Shown here: positions 43,966 to 57,327 of the stretch, piece after piece | Layout: each line of letters opens with the position of its first letter | Numbering within the stretch: position 1 is the first letter of the stretch | Assembly (NCBI RefSeq): GCF_008271365.1 | Contig: NZ_CP043430.1 | Coordinates: 2,914,001 to 2,978,000, forward strand | Direction of reading: 5' to 3' | Length of the DNA: 64,000 nucleotides | DNA from: Microbacterium sp. 1S1 | GTDB taxonomy: Bacteria; Actinomycetota; Actinomycetes; Actinomycetales; Microbacteriaceae | Notes under the pieces: model-generated | What the model was told of the DNA's origin: nothing | Seen by the model: only the letters and a program-made list of their open reading frames with translations | Databases searched by the model: none | Made by a program: the position numbers and the translations under genes

Positions 43966-45869
43966 CTAGCGAGTGGATAGGTGCGTATGGATGTTCTGGG
44001 CCAGTACGGGGCCGATCCCCTGGACCTCCTGGATCTGGTGAGGTTCAGCGGCCCGCAACGCGGTCACCGAGCCGAAATGCTTGAGAAGCACCTTGATCCG
44101 GGAGGCTCCCAGCCCGGGGACCTCCGCGAGGACCGTCGTGATGTCTTTCTTCCGCTTCTTCCGCTGATGGACGATCGCGAAGCGATGGGCCTCGTCGCGG
44201 AGACGTTGCAGCAGATAGAGAGACTCGCTGGTCCGCGGGAGGATCACCGGGAAGTCGTCCCCCGGGAGCCAGATCTCCTCCAGGCGCTTGGCGATACCGC
44301 ACACGGCGATCTCGGTGTGTCCGGCGTCCCGGAGGGCTCGCGCGGCGGCCTCGACCTGCGGCTTGCCGCCGTCCACGAGCAGCAACTGCGGCGGATAGGC
44401 GAAGCGGGGCTTGCGGCGCACTCCGGCCTCGCCGACGTCTTCCGCGACGACGTCGTCCGTCGTCGGGTCGATGGTCTCCTGTTCCTCCGGCCGATCGAGG
44501 TAGGCCAGCCGGCGGCGCAGCACCTGGTACATCGAGTCGGTGTCGTCGGTGGTCTCCGCGATGTTGAAGGTGCGGTACTGGTCCTTCCGCGGAAGCCCGT
44601 CCTCGAACACCACCATGGATGCCACGACGTTCGTGCCGCCGAGGTGTGAGATGTCGAAGCACTCGATCCGAAGCGGCGCCTCCTCCATCCCGAGAGCTTC
44701 CTGGAGATCGGTGAGCGCCTGGGTCCGAGCGACGTAGTCGCTCGTGCGTCGGGTCTTGTGGCGGATCAGCGCCTGCTGCGCGTTGAGGGTCGCCGTGCGC
44801 ATGAGATCGGCGCGCTGACCGCGCTGGGCCACCGCGATCTCCACCTTCCTGCCTCGGCGCTCGCGCAGCCACACCTCGAGCTCAGAGGCATCGTCGGGAA
44901 GCACGGGCACGAGGATGCGCCGCGGCACGTCCTGCGCCTCGCCGTACGCCTGCTGGAGAACCTGCTCGACGAGCTCCCCGCCCGTGATGTCGATCTCCTT
45001 CTCGATCGTCAGCGCCCGGACACCACGAACGCGACCGCCACGGATGACGAAGTGCTGCACCGCGGCCGCGAGCTCGTCCTCCGCGATACCGAAGAGGTCG
45101 GCATCCTCGTCAGCGGGCAACACGAGCGCGCTCTTGCCGAGAACCGCCTCGATCGCCGAGAGCTTGTCGCGGTACTTCGCCGCCGCCTCGTAGTCCATCG
45201 CCGCCGAGGCCGCGAGCATGCGCTTGGTGAGTTCCCGCGTGAACCGCTCGTCTCCGCCCGCCATGAAGGCCACGAAGTCGTCGACCATGGCACGGTGCTC
45301 CTCGATCGACACCGTCATCGAGCAGGGCCCGCCGCACTTGCCGATCTGTCCGGGGAAGCAGGGGCGTCCCGTCTGCATCGCTCGCTTGTAGCTCGCATCG
45401 CTGCAGGTGCGGATCGGGAACGCCTTGATCATGAGGTCGATGGTCTCGTGCACCGCCCAGACCTTCGGATACGGGCCGAAGTAGCGGGCGCCGGGGATCT
45501 TCCGGTTTCGAGTCACGAGCACACGCGGCGCCTCGTCCCCCAGGGTCACCGCCATGAAGGGGTAGGACTTGTCGTCCCGGTACTTGACGTTGAACGGCGG
45601 ATCGAACTCCTTGATCCACATGTACTCGAGCTGCAGCGAATCGACATCCGTCGGAACGACCGTCCACTCGACCGACGCCGCCGTCGTCACCATCCGGCGC
45701 GTGCGCTCGTGCAGCGTCCGGAGCGGAGCGAAGTAGTTGGACAGCCGCTGACGGAGGTTCTTCGCCTTGCCGACGTACAGCACCCGGCCGTTGGCGTCAC
45801 GGAACCGGTACACCCCCGGGTCGGTCGGGATCTCGCCCGCCCGGGGTTTGTACGGCAGGACGTCGGCCA

Positions 45870-45870
<1 letters not shown>
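43966..45870 (-). CDS. uvrC: Excinuclease ABC subunit UvrC
   Basis: 634 aa. The N-terminal GIY-YIG nuclease (PGVYRF ... [14 protein letters not shown], residues about 19-45) makes the 3' incision. A UVR motif is around 205-240, and the RNase H-like nuclease domain and tandem helix-hairpin-helix ([17 protein letters not shown]) are at the C-terminus for the 5' incision. The ATG overlaps the uvrA stop (TGATG), coupling the two repair proteins. Confidence 0.97.
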
Positions 45871-48758
<2,888 letters not shown>

Positions 48759-48764
48759 CGAACA

Positions 48765-48770
48765 AGTCTA
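48765..48770 (-). promoter_or_regulatory. -10 element (TAGACT) of uvrA, made from the preceding gene's stop codon
   Basis: TAGACT on the minus strand begins with the TAG stop of the membrane-protein gene (48768-48770) and ends six bases before the uvrA GTG, implying a leaderless uvrA-uvrC mRNA. Confidence 0.55.
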
Positions 48771-49343
48771 CGAGGGGCCACGGACATCGGCTCCGAGAAC
48801 GCCGAACGTGCGCGCTCCGGATGCCGCCTCCTCCGCCCGTTCCGCCGCACGGAGGGCGATCAGGATCTCGCCGAGCAGGGCCGCCGCGGCGAGCGGAGCC
48901 AGGATCACGACCGCGGTACCGTCCCGGCGCTCGGCGAGCAGCCATACGGCGAACGCCAGCGGCTGAGCGATCGCCTGGACGGCGAGGAGACGGGCGGCAC
49001 TCGGAAGCAGGACGGACAGCGCCACGCGCGAGGAGAGCGGCACCACGAGGCTCAGCGACGCGCAGACATGCAGGGCGTGCACGAACAACAGAGCCAGGGC
49101 GGTCCGGCCGGGATCCGGCTCGGAGAGGATCACACCGAACGGAAGGCAGGCCAGCGCCGCCCAGGCGGCGAGGCTGCGCGGGATCGCGACGGCGACGAGA
49201 GCGGCGAGCACCGCGACGCCCCGCCACAACGGAAAGGGGACCAGGAGCAGCGCTCCCCCGGCGGCGAGCGCGACAGCGACCAGTCGGAGGACGACACCCG
49301 GGACCGCGATCCCGGTGCGGAAGGAGCGGACCGCGCGAGTCAT
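48768..49343 (-). CDS. Multi-pass membrane protein of the MoxR/DUF58 cluster
   Basis: 191 aa with about five or six hydrophobic helices (for example [19 protein letters not shown], then [12 protein letters not shown]) and no soluble domain. Last gene of the DUF4129-moxR-DUF58 operon, overlapping DUF58 by four bases (ATGA). No family is recognised. It occupies the place where transglutaminase-like or other membrane genes often sit in related clusters. Confidence 0.75.
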   Translation of the reverse strand: MTRAVRSFRTGIAVPGVVLRLVAVALAAGGALLLVPFPLWRGVAVLAALVAVAIPRSLAAWAALACLPFGVILSEPDPGRTALALLFVHALHVCASLSLVVPLSSRVALSVLLPSAARLLAVQAIAQPLAFAVWLLAERRDGTAVVILAPLAAAALLGEILIALRAAERAEEAASGARTFGVLGADVRGPS

Positions 49344-50647
49344 CGGCGCCCCGATCTGCGGCGCGCAAGGCGGCGTGCAGCCACGCGCATCGCGACGTCG
49401 ACGCCACCGGACCACGACACCACCTCGACGCCCGCATGTCCCAGTTCGGCCAGGATGTCGGCGCGCTCGGCGAGCAGCGTGCGGAGCGCGATCCGCTGTT
49501 CGCGACTGAGTCGCTCCGCTTCGGGAGTCGGGAGCACATCGACCGCGACGACGGCATGACCGGCGGCGCGCCAGGTCGTCGCCAGCCGCGCCGCCACGCC
49601 GTCGACGAACGTCGAGAGCACGAAGACGATCGAACCCGGCGGTACGACCGGGGACCGACGGTACGACGGGTCGGTGCCGATGCCCGTCGCGGCGATCGCG
49701 CGTCGCAACCGGGGGAGATGCCGGGCGCCGCCGCCGGAGGGCAGCGAGAGGCCGTCCGGCGAGAGCGCGTGATAGGCCACGCGGTCGCCCGCGCCGATCG
49801 CCGCCGTGGCGATGGCGAGGGCCGCTTCGCGCGCGAGGTCGAGGGAGGTCACTCCGGAGCGGTCCGGGTCGCCGCTCCCCCACGCGGCCACGGCCGCACC
49901 GAGATCCTCGGCTGTATCGATCGCGAGCACGACAGAGGAGTCGCTGAGCGCGTCGTCCCTGCGCACCAGGAGGTCCCCGGGGCGGCGCGCGGCGCGGGCG
50001 GTCGCGCGCCAGTCGACCCGACGGAGCTCGTCTCCGGGGACGAAGGGCTGGATGTCGCGGAAGTCACCGCCCTGCCCAGGCCGGGAGCCGGCGTGCACCC
50101 CGTGGAGTCCGGTGAGGCGAGGGGCCACGGGGAGGCTGCCGATCCGCACGGCGCGGGGCGGCGCGTTCCAGGTGATCACGGTTCGAGGGACGATCTCGGA
50201 GACCCACGCCCCATCGAGACGGAGTCCCCGCGCGGTCACGGCGAGTGGTTCGCTCGGACCCGAGTGCTGCAGGATGCCGCGCGCCGTGAGGCACGCTGTT
50301 CCCGGTCGGACGTCCGCGAGACCGGTTCGCCGCCCGTCCTGCTCCACGGCGATCTGCACCGCATCCGCCGCCAGCTGCACATCGGCGGCCGTCCGCACTT
50401 CCGGGCGATCGACGCTGCCGGCGGCGTACGCCCGCAGAGCGATCTGCGCGTGTCCGGGGCTCGGTGGGCGGAGGAGCGCCCAGGCTGCGGCCAGGGCCAG
50501 GGGCATCCCGATGGCGACGACATCCGGACGGGAGAAGGCGAGCCCCGCGGCGGCGATGATCGCGGCGCCGCCGATGCCCAGCGCGATGACCGGCGTCCGC
50601 CGCCAGGTGACCGTGGTCGCTGTCTGCACCGCCGCCTCGTCCGTCAC
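49340..50647 (-). CDS. DUF58 domain-containing protein
   Basis: 435 aa. Two N-terminal membrane helices (about 14-50) are followed by a vWA-like DUF58 domain with the family motif FRDIQPFVPGDELRRVDWRA near residue 200. A MIDAS-like region (VVLAIDTAEDLG) follows. DUF58 proteins work with MoxR ATPases in envelope assembly or complex maturation. The start overlaps the moxR stop by four bases. Confidence 0.9.
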   Translation of the reverse strand: MTDEAAVQTATTVTWRRTPVIALGIGGAAIIAAAGLAFSRPDVVAIGMPLALAAAWALLRPPSPGHAQIALRAYAAGSVDRPEVRTAADVQLAADAVQIAVEQDGRRTGLADVRPGTACLTARGILQHSGPSEPLAVTARGLRLDGAWVSEIVPRTVITWNAPPRAVRIGSLPVAPRLTGLHGVHAGSRPGQGGDFRDIQPFVPGDELRRVDWRATARAARRPGDLLVRRDDALSDSSVVLAIDTAEDLGAAVAAWGSGDPDRSGVTSLDLAREAALAIATAAIGAGDRVAYHALSPDGLSLPSGGGARHLPRLRRAIAATGIGTDPSYRRSPVVPPGSIVFVLSTFVDGVAARLATTWRAAGHAVVAVDVLPTPEAERLSREQRIALRTLLAERADILAELGHAGVEVVSWSGGVDVAMRVAARRLARRRSGRR

Positions 50648-51615
50648 GGGGCCACCGCGACGGTCGGAGGCACGGCCGTCCGCTCCAGGGCCGCGTCGAC
50701 GACCGTCCGCGGATCCACCCCCTGCGCCCAGGCCTGCGGGGTCAGGGTGAGTCGATGCGCGAGGACGGGCACCGCGATGCGTTTGAGGTCGTCAGGGCGC
50801 ACATATGCCCGCCCCTCCAGTGCGGCGAGCGCACGGCCAAGGAGGATGAGCGCTTGTGAACCGCGTGGCGACGCTCCGACGGCGACCGTCCCTGCCGCTC
50901 TCGTCGCCCGGGTGAGCTCGACGCCGTACCGTACGACGTCCGCATCGACGTGGATGCGCTCGACCACCGCCTGGATACGGCGCAGCCCCTCCGCGTCCAC
51001 CACGGGCTCGACGTCGACATCGGCACTCCGCCGCTCCACCCGGTCGAGGATGATTCGCGCCTCTTCCTCCGGCTGTGGGTACCCCACCGCGAGCCGCACC
51101 ATGAAGCGATCGAGCTGCGCCTCCGGCAACGCGTACGTCCCCTCGTATTCGATCGGGTTCGACGTGGCGATCACATGGAACGGACGCGGGAGCGGGAACC
51201 TGTTGCCCTCCACAGTCACCTGGTGTTCGGCCATCGCCTCGAGCATCGCCGACTGCGTCTTCGGCGTCGTCCGGTTGATCTCGTCCGCGAGCAGCAGGCC
51301 CGTGAAGATCGGGCCAGGGCGGAAGGCGAAGTCACCCGTGGACGGCGAGTAGACGTACGACCCGGTGACATCGCCCGGCAACATGTCGGGCGTGCACTGC
51401 AGCCGACGGAAGTCCAGACCGAGCGCACCGGCGAGGCTGCGAGCGGCGAGTGTCTTTCCGAGCCCGGGGACGTCCTCGAACAGGACGTGTCCACCGGCGA
51501 GGATCGCGGCGAGCGCGATCGTCAGGGGTTCGTCCATCCCGACGACGGCCGTCTTGACGCCAGCCAGCACGCGGCGTCCGACGTCGGCGATCTGCGCGGT
51601 CTCATCGGTGGTCAT
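50644..51615 (-). CDS. MoxR-family AAA+ ATPase
   Basis: 323 aa. Walker A is in LFEDVPGLGKTLAA, Walker B LLLADEINRTTPKTQSA, and sensor regions follow (HVIATSNPIEYEGTYALPEA). A lid domain is at the C-terminus. GGAGGAG precedes the ATG. MoxR ATPases act as chaperone-like factors for vWA proteins such as the adjacent DUF58 product. Confidence 0.93.
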   Translation of the reverse strand: MTTDETAQIADVGRRVLAGVKTAVVGMDEPLTIALAAILAGGHVLFEDVPGLGKTLAARSLAGALGLDFRRLQCTPDMLPGDVTGSYVYSPSTGDFAFRPGPIFTGLLLADEINRTTPKTQSAMLEAMAEHQVTVEGNRFPLPRPFHVIATSNPIEYEGTYALPEAQLDRFMVRLAVGYPQPEEEARIILDRVERRSADVDVEPVVDAEGLRRIQAVVERIHVDADVVRYGVELTRATRAAGTVAVGASPRGSQALILLGRALAALEGRAYVRPDDLKRIAVPVLAHRLTLTPQAWAQGVDPRTVVDAALERTAVPPTVAVAP

Positions 51616-52085
51616 CGTGTCTCCTCCATGTCGGTAGGGATGCGGTCGAGCGCGTCGAGGACGCGCTCGATGTCCGCGCGTTGCACTTCTCGCGCATGCA
51701 GTGAGACGCGGACGCCGTCTCCCAGCAGTACGTCGATACGCGGGTGGTCGTCCGGGTCGTCGAGATCGAGGCCGAGGTGCGCGAGGCGCCGACGGACCAC
51801 GCCCTGAACGCGACGGACGACGACATGGCCGGCGACGCCGGTACGGGTGTTGATCGCCCACGCCAGCCGCGACACGTCCGAACCGCGTCGCTCCGCGCGC
51901 GGGGCCTCCGGCGGCCATGTGACGACCTCGTCGAAGAAGACCTGACGGGTGGCCGCGACGACGGCGAGCAGGAGGAGGGTCCACGCGGCGGCGAAGGGAG
52001 CCGGCACGCCGAAGATGAGCATCACGAACAGAAGAGCGGCGGCGATGAGGGCTCCGATCACAGCCAGGACGATTCTCCCCCTCAT
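51612..52085 (-). CDS. Small membrane protein of the MoxR cluster
   Basis: 157 aa. Two N-terminal membrane helices (about 4-46) and a cytoplasmic part with a charged, possibly alpha-beta fold (RIDVLLGDGVRVSLHAREVQ). The last stretch resembles the Asp23/alkaline-shock-like proteins but is not convincing. Overlaps of four bases with both neighbours. Unknown function. Confidence 0.7.
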   Translation of the reverse strand: MRGRIVLAVIGALIAAALLFVMLIFGVPAPFAAAWTLLLLAVVAATRQVFFDEVVTWPPEAPRAERRGSDVSRLAWAINTRTGVAGHVVVRRVQGVVRRRLAHLGLDLDDPDDHPRIDVLLGDGVRVSLHAREVQRADIERVLDALDRIPTDMEETR

Positions 52086-52825
52086 CGCCACCCTTCCTTG
52101 ATGCCGCGAAGTGCGTTGGCGGCGCTCCTGCGGTCGTCCTCGTCTGCGACCAGCCCGCCGTAGCGCACCCGTTCATAAAGACCCTGCAGGACGACGACAT
52201 CGGCGGCGATGCCATGGCGCGCGCCGATCACCCTGGCAGTGAATTCGGCCGGCGTCTCCGTCGGCGCGCGGCCCTGGCCGGCATCCGCGGCGGATTCCTC
52301 CAAGCCGATCCAGGCCGCGACGATCGCGTCACCGGGTTCGGGTCGTTCGATGACCGTTCGGAGCGCGTCGGACACTCCACGGCGGATGGTCACCGCGTCG
52401 GGGATCGTCTCCGGCGGCGCGGTGCTGGTACCCGGCCCAGCGGCCGCGGCATCGCGACGCGCGAGCGGACGGTCCCGCCACAGCCGGACGAGGAACCGGA
52501 CGACCTGGCGTACGACTACGGCAACGAGCACGAGGACGGCCAGCCCCAGCACGAGACCGAAGACGACGCCGAGTACCTGCGCGAGAACCGAATCCCCCCA
52601 CGACTCCGGGGGCAGCGGCGTCTCCGTCGCCGTCGGGGCGGGAAGCACGACGTCCTCCGGTGGCGGCGACGTGCTCCTGGCCCCCGTCGGCGCGAACTGC
52701 GGGGTGCCCTGCATGGCCGCCGCGAGCATGAGGAGACCGAACGATCCGGCGACCGCGAGGAGCGCCGACGGCCCGGGTCGGCGCACACGCTCCGGTCCGA
52801 TGACCGGAGGTGCGGGGCGCGACAT
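52082..52825 (-). CDS. DUF4129 domain-containing membrane protein
   Basis: 247 aa. One N-terminal helix, a proline/threonine-rich external loop (LPAPTATETPLPPES), a second helix around 95-118, and the C-terminal DUF4129 domain (TPAEFTARVIGARHG, VLQGLYERVRYGG). DUF4129 commonly accompanies MoxR-DUF58-transglutaminase systems. Start at 52825 has GGGAGG just upstream; an ATG at 52846 is less likely. First gene of the cluster. Confidence 0.85.
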   Translation of the reverse strand: MSRPAPPVIGPERVRRPGPSALLAVAGSFGLLMLAAAMQGTPQFAPTGARSTSPPPEDVVLPAPTATETPLPPESWGDSVLAQVLGVVFGLVLGLAVLVLVAVVVRQVVRFLVRLWRDRPLARRDAAAAGPGTSTAPPETIPDAVTIRRGVSDALRTVIERPEPGDAIVAAWIGLEESAADAGQGRAPTETPAEFTARVIGARHGIAADVVVLQGLYERVRYGGLVADEDDRRSAANALRGIKEGWR

Positions 52826-52885
52826 GCCTCCCACCATAGGGGCCACGCGCGTATCAGCGGGTCATACCGGGATGCCGCGGTTGGG

Positions 52886-53329
52886 TCAGGCGTGATCCGA
52901 GCGGCGCCCCGCGAAGGCGCCGAGTCCGTCCCGCAGCGCCGCCACCTCGCCGATGTCCATCCCCACGGCAGCCATCACCTGACGCGGGACGTCGACCGCC
53001 CGTTCCCGCAGCGCCGCACCGGCGTCCGTGAGCGTGATCTCGAGGCGACGCTCGTCCTCGCTGCTGCGCTGGCGCGTCACCAGGCCGTCCGCCTCGAGCC
53101 TCTTGACGAGGGGCGATGCCGTCGCGGGCTCCAGGGCGAGGTCGGCCGCGAGGTCATTCAGTGTGCGGGGTGCCCGCTCCCACAGGGCGAGCATCACCAG
53201 ATACTGCGGGTGCGTCAACCCGAGCGGCTCGAGGATCGGCCGGTAGATCGCCACGACGTTCCGTGCCGCCGTGACCACGGCGAAGCAGAGCTGGTTCTCG
53301 AGGCGGAGCAGATCGTCGGTGTCGGTCAC
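52886..53329 (-). CDS. MarR-family regulator, OhrR-like
   Basis: 147 aa winged-helix repressor. The N-terminal LENQLCFAVVTAARNV places a single cysteine as in OhrR peroxide sensors, and the core LTHPQYLVMLALWERAPRTL plus the wing SSEDERRLEITLT are typical. The start is GTG because TATAGT ends six bases before it, implying leaderless expression; an upstream ATG at 53350 lies in the promoter. No ohr gene is adjacent, so peroxide sensing is inference from the cysteine. Confidence 0.85.
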   Translation of the reverse strand: MTDTDDLLRLENQLCFAVVTAARNVVAIYRPILEPLGLTHPQYLVMLALWERAPRTLNDLAADLALEPATASPLVKRLEADGLVTRQRSSEDERRLEITLTDAGAALRERAVDVPRQVMAAVGMDIGEVAALRDGLGAFAGRRSDHA

Positions 53330-53353
53330 GATCCGACTATACATCTGCACGAA

Positions 53354-53371
53354 TCATTAGTACACTAATGA
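53354..53371. promoter_or_regulatory. Operator palindrome between the MarR-type gene and the zinc-ribbon gene
   Basis: TCATTAGT-AC-ACTAATGA, a perfect 8-bp inverted repeat with two-base centre. It covers TACACT (53361-53366), the likely -10 of the plus gene (17 bp after TATACA at 53338), and lies 25 bases from the regulator's GTG. One dimer could control both divergent genes. Confidence 0.7.
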
Positions 53372-53373
53372 AC

Positions 53374-53616
53374 ATGTCACGCGACTCCAGCCGCCCCCCT
53401 CTTCGTACCCGCATCCGTGAAGCGGGGGGCCTCTACTCCTGGGTGAACACCAACCTCGTCCGTCTCGCCGGTCCTGCGTCGGTCGGCCCGTACGAGAAGA
53501 CGCCGCCGCCGAGCGCCGCAGAACGCGCAGAGCGGGCCTGCCCGCTCTGCGGAGCACCCATGACGGAACACGAGATCGACCGCTCCGGTCCGAAGACCCT
53601 GGTGCACTGCCCGTAG
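53374..53616 (+). CDS. Small zinc-ribbon-like protein
   Basis: 80 aa. The C-terminal half has ACPLCGAPM and a final cysteine in LVHCP, a treble-clef or rubredoxin-like set of up to three cysteines plus the His of EHEID. N-terminal part is basic. The ATG at 53374 lies seven bases after the -10 TACACT, so leaderless. An ATG six bases earlier is inside the operator. Divergent from the MarR-type regulator and probably its target. No family name. Confidence 0.65.
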   Translation: MSRDSSRPPLRTRIREAGGLYSWVNTNLVRLAGPASVGPYEKTPPPSAAERAERACPLCGAPMTEHEIDRSGPKTLVHCP

Positions 53617-53626
53617 GCCGACGCCC

Positions 53627-53971
53627 TCAGTCGTCGTCGGCGACCGCGGCGCCGACGGACTCCCGGGCCATGTCGATCCACATCATCAGCGCGGCATCGT
53701 CAGCGATCGCCGAGGCGACGACGTCGATCCAGCCGGAGCCCATGGTGCGCGATCCCATCACCGCACGTGATGCTCCCGGCTGGGTGACGGCCACGGCACC
53801 GTTCTCCTCATCCACGCGGACGAGGAGCGTGCCGTCTTTCCGGGCTCCGACCAGGATGCGCCCCTCGTCCAGGAACGCCCTGGTCCCGAACATCCGCCGC
53901 TCCTCGATGGAAGGGTCAGCGCCGAGCAACGCCCGGACCCGGTCCGCGAGTTCCTCTCCTGCGGCATCCAT
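53627..53971 (-). CDS. TfoX N-terminal domain protein
   Basis: 114 aa covering the TfoX-N fold (ERRMFGTRAFLDEGRILVGA, then GTLLVRVD). The C-terminal helical domain of full TfoX is absent, which is common outside Proteobacteria. Eleven bases after uvrB, so probably co-transcribed. Role unknown; nothing here points to competence. Confidence 0.85.
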   Translation of the reverse strand: MDAAGEELADRVRALLGADPSIEERRMFGTRAFLDEGRILVGARKDGTLLVRVDEENGAVAVTQPGASRAVMGSRTMGSGWIDVVASAIADDAALMMWIDMARESVGAAVADDD

Positions 53972-53982
53972 GGCGACTCCGT

Positions 53983-56055
<2,073 letters not shown>

Positions 56056-56061
56056 ACATCA

Positions 56062-56067
56062 AGCGTA
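56062..56067 (-). promoter_or_regulatory. -10 element (TACGCT) of uvrB
   Basis: TACGCT on the minus strand ends six bases before the uvrB ATG, the same spacing as at uvrA. No -35 or SOS box is clear in the 73-bp gap to coaE. Confidence 0.4.
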
Positions 56068-56128
56068 GGCCGCCCCTCAGACATCCGGGCCGGCTCAGCC
56101 GGGAACCCACCTCCCGACTCGGACGTCG

Positions 56129-56728
56129 TCACTGGTGTCGGAGCCGCTCCCACAGCGCGTCCGTCTGCGCCGTCGTCTCCGCCATCGTGCCCGACGTGTC
56201 GATCACCACGTCGGCGATCGCGAGTCGCGCCTCGTCCCCGACCTGCGCGTCGATGCGTTCCTCCGCGGCGGTCTCGTCCAGTCCACGCAGCTCCACGAGA
56301 CGACGCAGCCGTACCGCGGCCGGGGCGTGCGCGACGACGATGAGATCCCAGGGGTCGTCGACCCTGGCCTCCACGAGGAGCGGCACGTCATAGACGACGA
56401 CCGCGTCGGGATCGGCCGCGAACGCCTCGGTGAACCGTCGCTGCGACTCCGCTCGCACGGCGGGATGCACGATCGCGTTCAGCCGCGCCAGGAGCTCCGG
56501 ATCTCCGAAGACGCGTGCGCCCAGCGCCGCGCGGTCGAGAGAGCCGTCAGCGGCGATCACCGCTGTCCCGAACTCCTCCTCGATCCGGTGGAGCACCGGG
56601 GACCCCGGCGCCTGCACGTCGCGGACGATCGCGTCCGCGTCGACGATGGTCGCTCCATGCTCCGCGAGGCGGCGCGCGATCGTGGACTTGCCGGAGGCGA
56701 TGCCGCCGGTGAGTGCGATGAGGGGCAT
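56129..56728 (-). CDS. coaE: Dephospho-CoA kinase
   Basis: 199 aa P-loop kinase doing the last step of coenzyme A synthesis. Walker A TGGIASGKSTIARRL at residues 7-21; the DADAIVRDVQAPG and YDVPLLVEA motifs bind CoA precursor. Length is normal without the extra domain seen in mycobacteria. Upstream of uvrB, a frequent actinobacterial order. ATG with a weak ribosome site. Confidence 0.95.
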   Translation of the reverse strand: MPLIALTGGIASGKSTIARRLAEHGATIVDADAIVRDVQAPGSPVLHRIEEEFGTAVIAADGSLDRAALGARVFGDPELLARLNAIVHPAVRAESQRRFTEAFAADPDAVVVYDVPLLVEARVDDPWDLIVVAHAPAAVRLRRLVELRGLDETAAEERIDAQVGDEARLAIADVVIDTSGTMAETTAQTDALWERLRHQ

Positions 56729-56754
56729 CGGGCCAGTCTAGGAGCCGACGCTCC

Positions 56755-57327
56755 TCATCTCGCCAGAAGCTGCCGCCGGGAGCTGATCACCCCGGTGTCG
56801 AAGCCGGCGAGGTGCAGGCCACCATGGAAGCGGGCGTGCTCGATCTTGATGCAACGGTCCATGACCACAGAGAGGCCCGCTGACTCTGCGAGCGCGGCAG
56901 CCTCCTCGTTCCAGGAGCCGAGCTGAAGCCACAGCGTCTTCGCACCCGCGTCGATCGCCTCCTGCGCGACCCTCGGGAGGTCGTCGTGCCGACGGAAGAC
57001 GTCCACGATGTCGGGCTGCACCGGCAGGGCGTCCAGCGACGGATACACCGGCTGCCCGAGGATCTCGGTCTCCCGTGGATTCACCAGATAGACGTCGTAG
57101 GCCGTGCTCGACAGCAGATACGTGGCGACGAAGTACGACGCGCGAGCAGGGTTGCCCGAGGCCCCGACGATGGCGATCGATCGCGCCCGCCGCAGCAGGC
57201 CAAACCGCTGCGGCTGCGAGGGCCCGACCCAGGTGCGTGCCGGCGCGGTTGCCGACGGCAGCGCACACGTCGCAGCCTCCGGCGCAGAAGGAAGGGCGCA
57301 GCTGTCGCCGGCAGAGGTCGTGCTCAT
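56755..57327 (-). CDS. CoA-binding domain protein (YccU-like)
   Basis: 190 aa. A Rossmann CoA-binding fold (ARSIAIVGASGNPARASYFV near residue 48, YDVYLVNPRE, GAKTLWLQLG, and MDRCIKIEHARF) preceded by a 40-residue alanine-rich tail. Members bind CoA. The ATG overlaps the O-acetylhomoserine sulfhydrylase stop by four bases, so it ends the sulfur operon. Its role there is unknown. Confidence 0.88.
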   Translation of the reverse strand: MSTTSAGDSCALPSAPEAATCALPSATAPARTWVGPSQPQRFGLLRRARSIAIVGASGNPARASYFVATYLLSSTAYDVYLVNPRETEILGQPVYPSLDALPVQPDIVDVFRRHDDLPRVAQEAIDAGAKTLWLQLGSWNEEAAALAESAGLSVVMDRCIKIEHARFHGGLHLAGFDTGVISSRRQLLAR

